Part shown: positions 19,011-27,602 of the stretch, piece after piece
Numbering within the stretch: position 1 is the stretch's first letter
How the letters are laid out: every line of letters begins with the position of its first letter
DNA from: VGBV01 sp963780395
GTDB lineage: Bacteria; Actinomycetota; Thermoleophilia; Solirubrobacterales; 70-9
Length of the DNA: 63,305 nucleotides
Assembly (NCBI GenBank): GCA_963780395.1
Contig: CAWABY010000016.1
Location: 1-63,305, forward strand
Direction of reading: 5' to 3'
Program-made: the position numbers and the translations under genes
The notes under the pieces: model-generated
Seen by the model: the letters and a program-made list of their open reading frames with translations, nothing else
Databases searched by the model: none
What the model was told of the DNA's origin: nothing

Positions 19011-21401
19011 ATGCGTCTGATCGTCACCGAGAAGAACAACAGCGCGAAAAAGATCGCGGAGATCCTCTCTGGCGGCAAGGCCAAGGAGGAGGCCTCCTAC
19101 AAGACGCCCTACTACACGTGGGAGGACGACGCGGGTCCGCAGGCGACGATCGGGCTCAAGGGCCACGTGCTCAACCCCGCCTTCCCCGAGGAGTACAAGA
19201 GCTGGCAGGAGGTCGATCCGCGCGACCTGATCGACGCGCCGCTGATCAAGCAGCCGGTCGACAAGAACGTCGTCAAGGCGATCAAGAAGGTCGCCAAGGA
19301 CGCGGACGACCTGGTGATCGCGACCGACTTCGACCGCGAGGGCGAGCTGATCGGGCTCGAGGCCCTGGAGGAGATCGTCGAGGCGAACCCCGGGCTCGCC
19401 ACCGCCGAGGGCGTGCACGAGGACGGAACCCCGGTCAAGCGCGCGCGCTACTCGGCCCTGACCAAGGACGAGATCGAGCGGGCCTTCAACAACCTGGACG
19501 AGCTGTCGATGCCGCTGGCCAACGCCGGCGCCGCCCGCCAGGACATCGACCTGATCTGGGGCGCCACGCTGACCCGGGCGGTCTCGCGCGCCACCCGGCG
19601 CTTCGGCGCCAACTTCCTCTCGGTCGGCCGGGTGCAGAGCCCGACCCTGGGACTGATCGTCGAGCGCGAGCTCGAGCGCCGCGCCCACGTGCCCAAGCCA
19701 TTCTGGGAGGTCGTCGCCACCTTCGCCCACCCCGACGGCTCCTTCGAGGCCCATCACACCACCGACAAGTTCTGGAAGGAGTCCGAGGCGAAGGCCGCGA
19801 TCGAGGGCACGACCAGCCCCGGCACGGTGACCGAGATCAAGGCGCGCAAGCAGACTCGGAAGCCGCCGTCGCCACTCAACACCACCGCCTTCACGACCGA
19901 CGCCTCCAACCGGCTGGGGATCAGCCCCGCCCGCGCGATGCGCCTGGCCGAGGACCTCTACATGGACGGATACATCTCCTACCCGCGCACCGACAACACG
20001 GTGTACCCAGCTTCTATCGACACGGTGCAGCTGATCACCGAGCTGGTCAAGATCGACGACTTCAAGGCAGCGGCGCCGCTGCTCGAGCGGGATTCGCTCG
20101 AGCCGACCCGCGGCAAGAAGGAGACCACGGACCACCCGCCGATCTACCCCACCGCGGCGGTCAACCCGAAGCGGCTCGAGGCGCGCTCGGAGGCCCACCG
20201 CAAGGTCTACGAGCTGATCGCCCGCCGCTTCCTCGCCACCTTCAGCGAGCCGATGATCAGCGAGTCAACAAGAGCCGACATTGTGGCGGGCTCCGAGGAC
20301 TACTTCGTGCGCGGATCGGTCCTGATCGAGCCGGGCTTCGCCGGCATCTACACCTACGCCCGCTCGGCCGACACCGAGATCCCCAAGCTCGAGGAGGGGC
20401 AGGAGATCGACCTCGACGGCGACCCGGAGCTGATCTCCAAGGAGACGCAGCCTCCGAACCGCATCTCGCAGGGCAAGCTGATCGAGATGATGGAGGAGCG
20501 CGGCCTCGGCACCAAGGCGACGCGCGCCGACATCATCCAGAAGCTCTACTACCGCGGCTACGTGCACGGCAACCCGCCCGAGCCGAGCGAGACCGGGGTC
20601 AAGATGTACGAGGGCTTCAAGACCTACGTGCCGCGAGTGGCCGACTCCGAGATGACCGCCGAGCTCGAGGCCGAGATGGACAGCATCGCCTCGGGCGAGA
20701 TGACCAAGGACAAGGTGCTCGTGGACAGCCGCGACGCGCTGCGCTCGGCCTACGACGAGATGGGCAAGGACGTCGATGTCGAGGACGAGAACGAGCCGTG
20801 GCGCAAGTTCGCGAAGCTCGTCTGGAGCGGCATGGACGAGGACCGCGTGCTGGGCCCCTGCGTGGTCTGCCAGGAGGCCGGCCGCAAGCAGGAGGACGGC
20901 TCGCCGAACATGCTGCGGGTGATCCGGGCCCGCAAGTCGGGCAAGTCCTTCATCGGCTGCACCGGCTGGGATGGCGACAACCCGGACTCACCCGATTCCT
21001 GCGACCAGACCTTCCCGATGCCCCAGCCGCGCTTCTACGACGTCCACAAGCTCGAGGACATCTGCACGGTCTGCGGCCGCACGCCGCGGGTCTCGGTCGC
21101 CCAGAAGTTCAAGCCGGGCCGCCCCTGGAAGCTCTGCTTCAACGACGACTGCCCCTCGATGGAGGAGATGAAGCGCAAGCGGGCCGAGCGCGAGGCCGCG
21201 AAGGCGGCCAAGGAGGCCGCGAAGGCCGAGGAGGGCGCCAAGGAGGACAACGGCAAGAAGGAAGGCGCCGACGAGGCGGTCAAGGAGGCCGAGAAGATCG
21301 CCGGCCAGGCCTCCGCCACCAAGGTCAAGCGCGCCCGCAACGGCAAGAACGGCGCCAAGGGCAAGGCCGGCGCCAAGGGAAAGAGCCGCGCCAAGAGCTG
21401 A
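19011..21401 (+). CDS. topA: DNA topoisomerase I (type IA), archaeal-like
   Basis: A 796-residue enzyme that relaxes negative supercoils by single-strand passage. The TOPRIM domain has IVTEKNNSAKKI at the start and DFDREGELIG (catalytic acidic motif). The catalytic Tyr324 lies in GYISYPRTDNT, followed by HPPIYPT, and LIEMMEERGLGTKATRADI marks domain I/IV. C-terminal zinc-ribbon-like cysteines (CVVCQEAGRKQ, FIGCTGWDGD, ICTVCGRTP, CFNDDCPS) precede a tail of about 80 residues rich in Lys and Ala. The N-terminal pattern (GLKGHVLNPAFPEEYKSW and VDPRDLI) resembles archaeal-type topoisomerase I more than the usual bacterial TopA. GGAG lies 6 nt before the ATG at 19011. It leads the topA-tmk-holB run. 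Confidence 0.93.
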   Translation: MRLIVTEKNNSAKKIAEILSGGKAKEEASYKTPYYTWEDDAGPQATIGLKGHVLNPAFPEEYKSWQEVDPRDLIDAPLIKQPVDKNVVKAIKKVAKDADDLVIATDFDREGELIGLEALEEIVEANPGLATAEGVHEDGTPVKRARYSALTKDEIERAFNNLDELSMPLANAGAARQDIDLIWGATLTRAVSRATRRFGANFLSVGRVQSPTLGLIVERELERRAHVPKPFWEVVATFAHPDGSFEAHHTTDKFWKESEAKAAIEGTTSPGTVTEIKARKQTRKPPSPLNTTAFTTDASNRLGISPARAMRLAEDLYMDGYISYPRTDNTVYPASIDTVQLITELVKIDDFKAAAPLLERDSLEPTRGKKETTDHPPIYPTAAVNPKRLEARSEAHRKVYELIARRFLATFSEPMISESTRADIVAGSEDYFVRGSVLIEPGFAGIYTYARSADTEIPKLEEGQEIDLDGDPELISKETQPPNRISQGKLIEMMEERGLGTKATRADIIQKLYYRGYVHGNPPEPSETGVKMYEGFKTYVPRVADSEMTAELEAEMDSIASGEMTKDKVLVDSRDALRSAYDEMGKDVDVEDENEPWRKFAKLVWSGMDEDRVLGPCVVCQEAGRKQEDGSPNMLRVIRARKSGKSFIGCTGWDGDNPDSPDSCDQTFPMPQPRFYDVHKLEDICTVCGRTPRVSVAQKFKPGRPWKLCFNDDCPSMEEMKRKRAEREAAKAAKEAAKAEEGAKEDNGKKEGADEAVKEAEKIAGQASATKVKRARNGKNGAKGKAGAKGKSRAKS

Positions 21402-21455
21402 ACGAACGGCGGGAGGACCGACGGGGCCGACCCCGCGCCCGGATAGCCTGAGGGC

Positions 21456-22064
21456 GTGTTCATCGCGCTCGAGGGAGTCGACGGCTCCGGCAAGACCACG
21501 CAGGCGGCGCGGCTGGCCGAGGCGCTCGGCCCCGAGACCTTGCTGGTGCGCGAGCCCGGCGGGACCGTCGCCGGCGAGAGAATCAGAGACCTGCTCAAGG
21601 ACGGCGAGGTTCGCCTGGACCCGATGGCCGAGCTGCTGCTGTTCCTGGCCGCGCGCGCGCAGCTGGTCGCCGAGGTGATCCGTCCCGCGATCGAGGCCGG
21701 CCGCGACATCGTCTGCGACCGCTTCGGAGACTCCAGCGTCGCCTACCAGGGGGTCGCGCGGGGGCTGGGGGCCGAGCGGGTCGAGGAGCTCTGCGATCTC
21801 GCGACCGGCGGGCTGTGGCCGGACCTGACCCTGCTGCTGCGCCTTCATCCCGAGGTCGCGGCCGAGCGCATCGCGGCCGAGGGCCGCGCCGCCGACCGCT
21901 TCGAGGGCGAGGGGATGGAGCTGCAGCGACGCGTCGCGGAGGGTTACGAAGACGTCCTGCGCCGGCATCCCGACCGCGTGCGCGTCGTGGATGCCTCCGG
22001 AGACCCCGACCAGGTCCACGCCGCGGTGATTGCGGAACTGCAGGCCGTCGGGGCCCTGAAGTGA
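21456..22064 (+). CDS. tmk: Thymidylate kinase
   Basis: This enzyme phosphorylates dTMP to dTDP with ATP, an essential step in dTTP synthesis. The 202-residue protein has the P-loop ALEGVDGSGKTTQAARLA, LLVREPGGT (substrate contact), the DRx motif CDRFGDSSVAYQG, and an Arg-containing LID region around AAEGRAADRFEGEG. Translation starts at GTG (21456) because the P-loop follows immediately. It sits 54 bp after topA, and its TGA overlaps the GTG start of holB by 4 bp, so tmk and holB are coupled, a pairing common to many bacteria. Confidence 0.96.
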   Translation: MFIALEGVDGSGKTTQAARLAEALGPETLLVREPGGTVAGERIRDLLKDGEVRLDPMAELLLFLAARAQLVAEVIRPAIEAGRDIVCDRFGDSSVAYQGVARGLGAERVEELCDLATGGLWPDLTLLLRLHPEVAAERIAAEGRAADRFEGEGMELQRRVAEGYEDVLRRHPDRVRVVDASGDPDQVHAAVIAELQAVGALK

Positions 22065-23203
22065 CCCCGGTCGCTGAGTCAGCGCTTCCGGATCCGCTGG
22101 CCGAGGCAACCCGCCACCAGCCCCGCGTCCGGGTCGAGCTGGGCTCCGACCTGGGAGAGCCGACCCACGCCTACCTCTTCCGCGGGCCCCCCGGCTCCGG
22201 CAAGGCCGCCGCCGCGCGGGCGTTTGCCGCCGAGCTGCTTGCCGAGGGTGCCCCCGACCCCGAGGATGCCCGGCGCCGCGCCCTGATCGACCCCTCGCCC
22301 CACCCCGACCTGGTCTGGTTGCGCCCGCCGGGAGCCCAGCACCTGGTCGAGGACGTGCGCGAGTCTGTGATCCGCGCCGCCAGCCTGCGGCCCGCCGAGG
22401 GGGAGCGGCGGGTGTTCGTGATCGAGGAGGCCGAGGCGCTGCGCGACGAAAGCCAGAACGCGCTGCTGAAGACGCTCGAGGAGCCGGCGCCCTTCGCGCA
22501 CCTGATCCTGATCTGCTCGGAACCGGAGCTGCTGGCCGGGACGATCCTCTCGCGCTGCCGCGAGGTCGAGTTCGCGCCGCTGGCGCCGGACGCCGTGCTG
22601 GAGGCGCTGGGCGAATCCGGTGCCGAGGCCGAGGCGGCGGCGCGGCTGAGCGGCGGCGACCTGAGGCTGGCGAGATTGCTGCTGGGCGAGCACGGACGCG
22701 CGCTTCGCTCCAGCGCCACCTCCGCCGCGCGGGCGGCCGTCGCCGCCGGCGAGGGCCGGGCACCCGAGCCCTGGGGCCCGCTGCTGGAGGCCGCCGAGGA
22801 GGCCGGCCAGGACGCCGCCGCCGAGGAGGAGCGGCGGCTGCTGGAGGAGGGGGCCGCCGCCGCGCGGCGCGGCCGCTCGGCGGGCAAGCTCAGCCGCGAT
22901 CACACCGATCAGGTGAAGCGGACGGGGCGCCGCGCCCGCACCGAGGCGCTGGACCTGGGCCTGGGGCTGTGCTGCTCCTGGTTTCGCGACCTGGCGGCGG
23001 TCGCGGCCGGCGCCGATGACGTCGTGCTCAACTCCGACCGCCGCTCCGAGCTGGCCGAGGACGCCCGGGGCATCGAAGCCGGCGCGGCCGGCCGGGCGGT
23101 CGACCTGGTGCTGGACACGCGCCGGCGGCTGCGCGTGAACGTCTCCGAGGAGCTGGCGCTCGAGGCGCTCTGGCTGCGCCTGTCCTCGACGCTGGCTGGC
23201 TGA
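22061..23203 (+). CDS. holB: DNA polymerase III delta' subunit
   Basis: A clamp-loader subunit of the replicative polymerase. The 380-residue protein shows an AAA+ fold with YLFRGPPGSGKAAAARAFA (P-loop with Ala after Lys, consistent with the weak or absent ATPase of delta'), HPDLVWLRPPG, VFVIEEAEALRDESQNALLKTLEEP (Walker B-like region) and ILSRCREVEF (the SRC arginine-finger motif). The usual zinc module cysteines are not evident. About 60 residues of Ala/Glu-rich helix (AEEAGQDAAAEEERRLLEEGAAAA) precede the C-terminal collar domain. The GTG start overlaps the tmk stop, and the methionine-rich alternatives upstream lie inside tmk. Confidence 0.9.
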   Translation: MTPVAESALPDPLAEATRHQPRVRVELGSDLGEPTHAYLFRGPPGSGKAAAARAFAAELLAEGAPDPEDARRRALIDPSPHPDLVWLRPPGAQHLVEDVRESVIRAASLRPAEGERRVFVIEEAEALRDESQNALLKTLEEPAPFAHLILICSEPELLAGTILSRCREVEFAPLAPDAVLEALGESGAEAEAAARLSGGDLRLARLLLGEHGRALRSSATSAARAAVAAGEGRAPEPWGPLLEAAEEAGQDAAAEEERRLLEEGAAAARRGRSAGKLSRDHTDQVKRTGRRARTEALDLGLGLCCSWFRDLAAVAAGADDVVLNSDRRSELAEDARGIEAGAAGRAVDLVLDTRRRLRVNVSEELALEALWLRLSSTLAG

Positions 23204-23224
23204 CCTGTTAAGAAATGCTCAGAG

Positions 23225-24988
23225 ATGGCCAGCGCCAGTGCCAGCACGGGCGCCACGAGCGCCGCTAAACCGGTGAGCGGCCTGATCCGGGGCCGCCGCG
23301 TCGGCATGCGCCTTTGGCTGGGCGCCGCCTTCGCCGGCGTCACTCTGATCACCGCGTTCGCCGTCTACATCTTCGTCGACGACTCCTCGGGTCGCACGCT
23401 GCAGTCCGAGAGCGCGGACCTGGCCGTCGGCCGCACCACCAGCGTCGCGGACGCGCTGGGCGAGGCGCCCAAGGGGGGCGCGGCGATGATCCTGGACGAC
23501 TCGAACACCGAGACCTTCCAGGTCTGGGCGATCGATCGCCGCGGCGGGCCGTTCGCGCCGCTGGCGACCCCGCCGGCGGACCTGCGGACGGTCGAGCAGG
23601 CCGGCGCGGCGGCGCAGGCCGGACGCTCGGGGCGGCGCTTCCGCGCCGACCTCTCCGAGGACCGCACACTCGCCTCGGCGCCGATCTTCGGGGCACAGGG
23701 TGTGCGCGGCTCCGTCGTCGTCGTCGCCGAGCCCCCTCCGGCGCTGACCAGGGCCTTCGACGACCTCCAGGGAGATCGCGTGCGCGCGATCATGATCGCG
23801 ATCGTTGTTGGCGTGCTGGTCGGCTTCGTCGTCTCGTCGCTGATCGCGGTCCGGGTCAAGCGGCTCGCTCGCGGCGCCGAGCAGATGGCGGCCGGCAAGT
23901 TCGACGCACCGCTGCCCGCGGGCGGCAGCGACGAGATCGGCGACCTGACCCGCTCCCTGGACAAGATGCGCGAGGCCCTGCGCGACAGCTTCGACCTGCT
24001 CGCCACCGAGCGCGATCGCCTCTCGGCGATCCTCGACGGACTGCGCGAGGGCGTGATCGTGGTCGGGGAGGATGGCGAGGTGCGCTTCACCAACCCCGCC
24101 GGCCAGCGCCTCGTTCGCCGGGGACAGCCCGCTGCCGCGCTGATCCCGGCTCTGCGCGCGGCCGCCGAGCGCGGCTACGAGGACATCCCGGTGCTGAGGA
24201 TCGAGGATCGGACCTACCGGGTGCAGGCCCGGCGGGTGGCGGCCGAGCACGCTGTGTTGCTGGTGGTCAGCGACCGCACCGATGAGCTGCAGAGAGAGGA
24301 GGCCGAGCGCGAGTTCGTCTCCAACGCCGCGCACGAGCTTCGCAACCCGCTTGCCGGCATCAGCAGCGGGATCGAGGTCCTGCGCGGCGGCGCCAAGGAC
24401 GACCCCGAGGCGCGCGAGCGCTTCCTCGGCCGCCTCGCCGACGACGCCGAGCGGATGACCCGCCTGACGCAGTCGCTGTTGACGCTGGCGCGCGTCGAGG
24501 CCGCCGGGCAGCGGGGCGAGACCGAGGTCGTGGACGTGACCGTCGCCGCCGATGAGGCGGTGCAGGCCGTGGAGCCGACCGAGGGCGTCGAAATTCGCAC
24601 GCAGATCGACGAGGAACTGGTCGCCACGGGAGACCCGGTGCTGCTGCGACAGGTGCTGATCGGGCTGCTTCAGAACGCCTGCAAGAACACGCCTGCCCCG
24701 GGCGCGGTTACCCTTCGCGCCTCGCGAGAGGAAGGCGGCACCGTGACGATCGAGGTCGAGGACACCGGTAAGGGCATCCCGGCCGACGAGCAGGGCCGGG
24801 TCTTCGAGCGCTTCTATCGCGGCAGCGGCGCGCTGGAGAGCGAGGGGTTCGGGCTGGGCCTCTCGATCGCCAAGCGCATGGTCGATGTGATGGGCGGGCA
24901 GATCGGGCTGCGCTCGGCGTCGGGCAGGGGCTCGACCTTCTGGGTTCGCCTGCGGCAGGCCAAGCCGACCTCGACCCCGGTGGCCTGA
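23225..24988 (+). CDS. Membrane sensor histidine kinase
   Basis: A 587-residue sensor kinase. One transmembrane helix lies near residues 28-50 (LWLGAAFAGVTLITAFAVYIFV) and a second near 178-200 (IMIAIVVGVLVGFVVSSLIAV), enclosing an extracytoplasmic sensor of about 125 residues. HAMP-like sequence follows, then a PAS-like segment (ILDGLREGVIVVGEDGEVRFTN). The HisKA domain carries the phospho-acceptor His370 in NAAHELRNPLAG, and the catalytic domain has LLQNACKNTP (N box), VEDTGKGIP (G1) and GFGLGLSIAKRMV (G2). It is followed 2 bp later by its response regulator. Its position behind topA-tmk-holB does not reveal the signal. Confidence 0.93.
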   Translation: MASASASTGATSAAKPVSGLIRGRRVGMRLWLGAAFAGVTLITAFAVYIFVDDSSGRTLQSESADLAVGRTTSVADALGEAPKGGAAMILDDSNTETFQVWAIDRRGGPFAPLATPPADLRTVEQAGAAAQAGRSGRRFRADLSEDRTLASAPIFGAQGVRGSVVVVAEPPPALTRAFDDLQGDRVRAIMIAIVVGVLVGFVVSSLIAVRVKRLARGAEQMAAGKFDAPLPAGGSDEIGDLTRSLDKMREALRDSFDLLATERDRLSAILDGLREGVIVVGEDGEVRFTNPAGQRLVRRGQPAAALIPALRAAAERGYEDIPVLRIEDRTYRVQARRVAAEHAVLLVVSDRTDELQREEAEREFVSNAAHELRNPLAGISSGIEVLRGGAKDDPEARERFLGRLADDAERMTRLTQSLLTLARVEAAGQRGETEVVDVTVAADEAVQAVEPTEGVEIRTQIDEELVATGDPVLLRQVLIGLLQNACKNTPAPGAVTLRASREEGGTVTIEVEDTGKGIPADEQGRVFERFYRGSGALESEGFGLGLSIAKRMVDVMGGQIGLRSASGRGSTFWVRLRQAKPTSTPVA

Positions 24989-24990
24989 GC

Positions 24991-25701
24991 GTGGTCGAGA
25001 CCAGCACCACCACCGGCCGCATTCTCGTCGTCGACGACGAGCCGTCGGTGCGAGAGTCGGTCGGCTACGCCCTCGAGCAGGAGGGCTTTCAGGTGACGCT
25101 GGCCGAGGACGGCGAGGACGCCGAGGGCAAGCTCAGCAACGGCGGCGACTTCGATCTTCTGATCCTGGACATCATGATGCCGGGCAAGAGCGGGCTCGAC
25201 ATCTGTCGCGAGGTCCGCGCCCGCAGCCCAGTCCCGATCATCCTGCTGACCGCGAAGGACGCCGAGGTGGACAAGGTGGTGGGGCTGGAGGTCGGCGCCG
25301 ACGACTACATGACGAAGCCGTTCTCGGTCCGCGAGCTGCTCGGCAGGGTGCGCGCCCAGCTGCGGCGCCGCGAGCTCGACCGCACCGACGGCGCCGAGGG
25401 GACGGCGATCGAGTCGGGCCCGGTCACGATCGACCTCGCCCGCCACCTGGTCACCGTGCGCGGCGAGCCCGTCAGCCTCACCCGCTCGGAGTTCCAGGTG
25501 CTGCGCCTGCTGGCCGAGAACCCGGGCCAGGTCTTCTCGCGCAAGGAGATCATGGAGGAGCTGTGGCAGACGGAGTTCCGCGGGGACGTCCGCGCCTGCG
25601 ACGTGCACATCTCCAACCTGCGCCAGAAGATCGAGCGCGACCCCCAGAAGCCCGAGCTGGTGCTGACGGTGCGCCGGGTCGGGTATAGGTTCGCGGACTA
25701 G
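24991..25701 (+). CDS. OmpR/PhoB-family response regulator
   Basis: A 236-residue DNA-binding response regulator. The receiver domain (about 10-125) has the acidic pair in VVDDEPSV, phospho-acceptor Asp60 in LLILDIMMPGKSG, the conserved Thr in IILLTAKD, and Lys109 in YMTKPFSVREL. The C-terminal winged helix (about 140-236) includes LTRSEFQVLRLLAENPGQV, and VDVHISNLR-like recognition sequence reads CDVHISNLRQKIE, ending VRRVGYRFAD. The GTG start at 24991 comes 2 bp after the kinase stop. It is the cognate partner of the kinase; target genes are unknown. Confidence 0.95.
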   Translation: MVETSTTTGRILVVDDEPSVRESVGYALEQEGFQVTLAEDGEDAEGKLSNGGDFDLLILDIMMPGKSGLDICREVRARSPVPIILLTAKDAEVDKVVGLEVGADDYMTKPFSVRELLGRVRAQLRRRELDRTDGAEGTAIESGPVTIDLARHLVTVRGEPVSLTRSEFQVLRLLAENPGQVFSRKEIMEELWQTEFRGDVRACDVHISNLRQKIERDPQKPELVLTVRRVGYRFAD

Positions 25702-25889
25702 ACGTCGATCAGGTAGCCGCCGCCGCGGTAGCCGCTGCTGCGGCGACTCTTGCGGATCCGCGCCGAGGAGCCCGTGCGCGCCAGATGCCGGTTGGCGGCC
25801 GCGACCCGAGCGGCGGTCTTCGGCCGGGGCCGGGGCGGGAGCTTGGCGTTCAGGTTCTGGACTGTCGGGGTCATCTTCTTCGGGTCCAC
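25698..25889 (-). CDS. Small basic hypothetical protein (63 aa)
   Basis: I do not recognise a family. The protein is strongly basic (PPRPRPKTAARVAAANRHL, then RKSRRSSGYRGGGYL) with no hydrophobic segment, suggesting nucleic-acid or ribosome interaction at most. The start would be GTG at 25889 with AAGAAGAG a few bases upstream. Its stop overlaps the response regulator's stop on the opposite strand by 4 bp. The ordered N-terminus (MDPKKMTPTVQNLNAKLP) argues for a real gene, but evidence is limited. Confidence 0.45.
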   Translation of the reverse strand: MDPKKMTPTVQNLNAKLPPRPRPKTAARVAAANRHLARTGSSARIRKSRRSSGYRGGGYLIDV

Positions 25890-25958
25890 TCTTCTTGAGG
25901 GACCATCGTTCCCCTGCGTGGCCCGGGCCAGGCCAGCTCCGCCCGCTGGACGTTCGTT

Positions 25959-26861
25959 CTAGTCGAATTCGGCTTGGTTACTTGCTTTTTGGGGCGCTTC
26001 GGGCGCTTTCTTGCCCGGTGCGCGGTAGCCGTTGTAGCCGCGCAGGAGCCGCCGGGTGACGCCGCTGATGGTGGTGGCGCCGTAGCCGAGGCTGGGGTCG
26101 CCCTCGGTCAGCACCGCGATCGCCAGGCGGCGGTCGCCGCGGCGCAGCAGCGCCGCCTGGTTCACGCGCCAGCCGCCCCCGCCCGGGTTCCAGCCGCCCT
26201 TGAAGTGGACGCGCCAGCTCTTGGGCTTCCCCCGCGGCACCCCCCAGCGCTGCCCGGGGACGATGCGGCGCAGCAGGCCGAGCGCGTAGGAGCGGTGGCG
26301 CCCGGGCACCAGGCTCCGGATGCGGAAGAAGAAGCGAGCCTGGTCGCGGGCGGTGATCTGGCTTCCGCCCCAGATCGAGCTGGGGACGAAGCGCTTCATC
26401 CCGGCGCGCCGTCCGAGCCGGCGCAGGCCGCGATTGCCGACGTCGTTGTGGACGCGCGTCGCGGCGGCGTTGTCCGAGCGGCGGATCATCGGCCCGAGCG
26501 TCGCCTTCTCGGATCCGTGCAGGCGGCGGTTGCGGACGCTCCCCTTTCGCAGGTAGGCGACCAGCAGCATCGCCTTGACCACGCTCGCCGAGGAGTGCCG
26601 GCGGCCCCGATGGAAGCCGTGGATGCGCCCCCGCTCGTCCACCACCGCGAACGAGACCGACCCGGCGCGCCGCCGCGCGAAGTGCACGGCGCTCTTCATC
26701 CGCCGCTGCCAGGGGTAGTCGCTGATCGGCGGCTTACCGGCGGCGGCGCTGCGGGCCCGCGCGTCGTCCCCCGCGGCCGGCTTGGGAGTCGCGGCGAAAG
26801 CCAGCAGGGCTGCGGCCAGGGCCGCCGCGACGAGGAGGGTTCTCGGGTGGCGGCCGTTCAT
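25959..26861 (-). CDS. Secreted class A beta-lactamase-like serine hydrolase
   Basis: A 300-residue exported protein of the penicillin-binding/beta-lactamase fold. A signal peptide (TLLVAAALAAALLAFAATPKPAAG) leads to the catalytic domain. The active-site SxxK is at Ser93 (SVVK), the SxN motif is MIRRSDNAAAT, and the KTG-like motif is HFKGGWN. The mature protein is exceptionally rich in Arg. The ATG at 26861 is preferred because it begins the signal peptide; a start at 26900 would add 13 polar residues. It may be a true beta-lactamase or, as often in actinobacteria, a peptidoglycan-related hydrolase. Substrate cannot be decided. Confidence 0.82.
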   Translation of the reverse strand: MNGRHPRTLLVAAALAAALLAFAATPKPAAGDDARARSAAAGKPPISDYPWQRRMKSAVHFARRRAGSVSFAVVDERGRIHGFHRGRRHSSASVVKAMLLVAYLRKGSVRNRRLHGSEKATLGPMIRRSDNAAATRVHNDVGNRGLRRLGRRAGMKRFVPSSIWGGSQITARDQARFFFRIRSLVPGRHRSYALGLLRRIVPGQRWGVPRGKPKSWRVHFKGGWNPGGGGWRVNQAALLRRGDRRLAIAVLTEGDPSLGYGATTISGVTRRLLRGYNGYRAPGKKAPEAPQKASNQAEFD

Positions 26862-26958
26862 CGGGGCGGCGATCCTCCCCCTATTCGGCGTCCGGCGCAA
26901 GGGGGTCCGTTCCCGCGCGAGTTGAATCGTCTGCGCCCTAGACTGAGCGGCTGAACAC

Positions 26959-27031
26959 GCCCAGGTAGCTCAGTTGGTAGAGCACAGCTTTCGTAAAGCT
27001 GGGGTCGCCGGTTCGAGCCCGGCCCTGGGCT
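26959..27031 (+). tRNA. tRNA-Thr (anticodon CGT)
   Basis: A complete 73-nt cloverleaf. Acceptor GCCCAGG pairs with CCTGGGC, the D arm is GCTC-AGTTGGTA-GAGC, the anticodon stem CAGCT/AGCTG encloses TTCGTAA with anticodon CGT, and the T arm is GCCGG-TTCGAGC-CCGGC. The discriminator is T and no CCA is encoded. It reads ACG threonine codons, which are frequent in this GC-rich genome. Confidence 0.97.
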
Positions 27032-27036
27032 TCGGC

Positions 27037-27465
27037 TTACGCGGCCCTCCTCCTGCGGGTGCTGAACGTGCGCTCGCGGTGGCAGTTGGCGCAGACCAGC
27101 TCGCACTTCGCGATCTCATCGAGGATGCGTTGCCTCGCGTGGGCGGCGCGCCGGGTGTCCGCCAGGACGAGTTTCTTCTCGGTCCCGGGCAGGTGATCCC
27201 ACTCCATCACGTAGGGCGGGTAGACACGCCCGCAATCCGCACACGGCCTGCCCTCCTTCAGGGAGTCAAGCCAGGCGATGTGGGAGGCGCGATCAGCGCG
27301 AACCTTCGCCTTCCGCTTCGCCTTGTTCGCCTTATACCAGGCAGCGTCGTACTCACGCTGGCAGGAGCGACAGTACGACTGGTAGCCGTCCCGGTAGCGT
27401 CTGAAGCCCGTGATCGGCAGTGCGGTCTGGCAGCGCCCGCAGATCCGCAACTCCTCTTTCGGCAT
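27037..27465 (-). CDS. HNH-type zinc-finger protein, possible endonuclease
   Basis: A 142-residue basic protein. The N-terminal part carries a treble-clef-like finger (ICGRCQTALPITGF, then YCRSCQREYDAAWY) followed by a Lys-rich helix. The C-terminal part has CADCGRVYPPYVMEWDHLPG and KCELVCANCHRERT, the cysteine pairs and His of an HNH fold. The ATG at 27465 (MPKEELRICGRC) starts directly at the finger. It lies 5 bp from the tRNA 3' end and converges with it. Such proteins occur in mobile elements and phages but also as stable actinobacterial genes; nuclease activity is inferred only from the fold. Base composition does not stand out. Confidence 0.65.
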   Translation of the reverse strand: MPKEELRICGRCQTALPITGFRRYRDGYQSYCRSCQREYDAAWYKANKAKRKAKVRADRASHIAWLDSLKEGRPCADCGRVYPPYVMEWDHLPGTEKKLVLADTRRAAHARQRILDEIAKCELVCANCHRERTFSTRRRRAA

Positions 27466-27602
27466 CAACGCCCCCTGTTTCGCCTCACGACCCAACGTAC
27501 TGAACCGGACAGACGTTCCCCCTCGGTGGGTAGAGGGGCGGAAGCGGATCAGCACCCAACTGACCCCTCCAGCGGGTCCGGTTCGCGCCGGGCGTCGGCT
27601 TG

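Noticed and set aside
17769..20198. A 2.4-kb minus-strand open frame across topA and the epimerase
   Set aside because: It is the complement of clearly recognised genes, and its composition is typical of a shadow frame.
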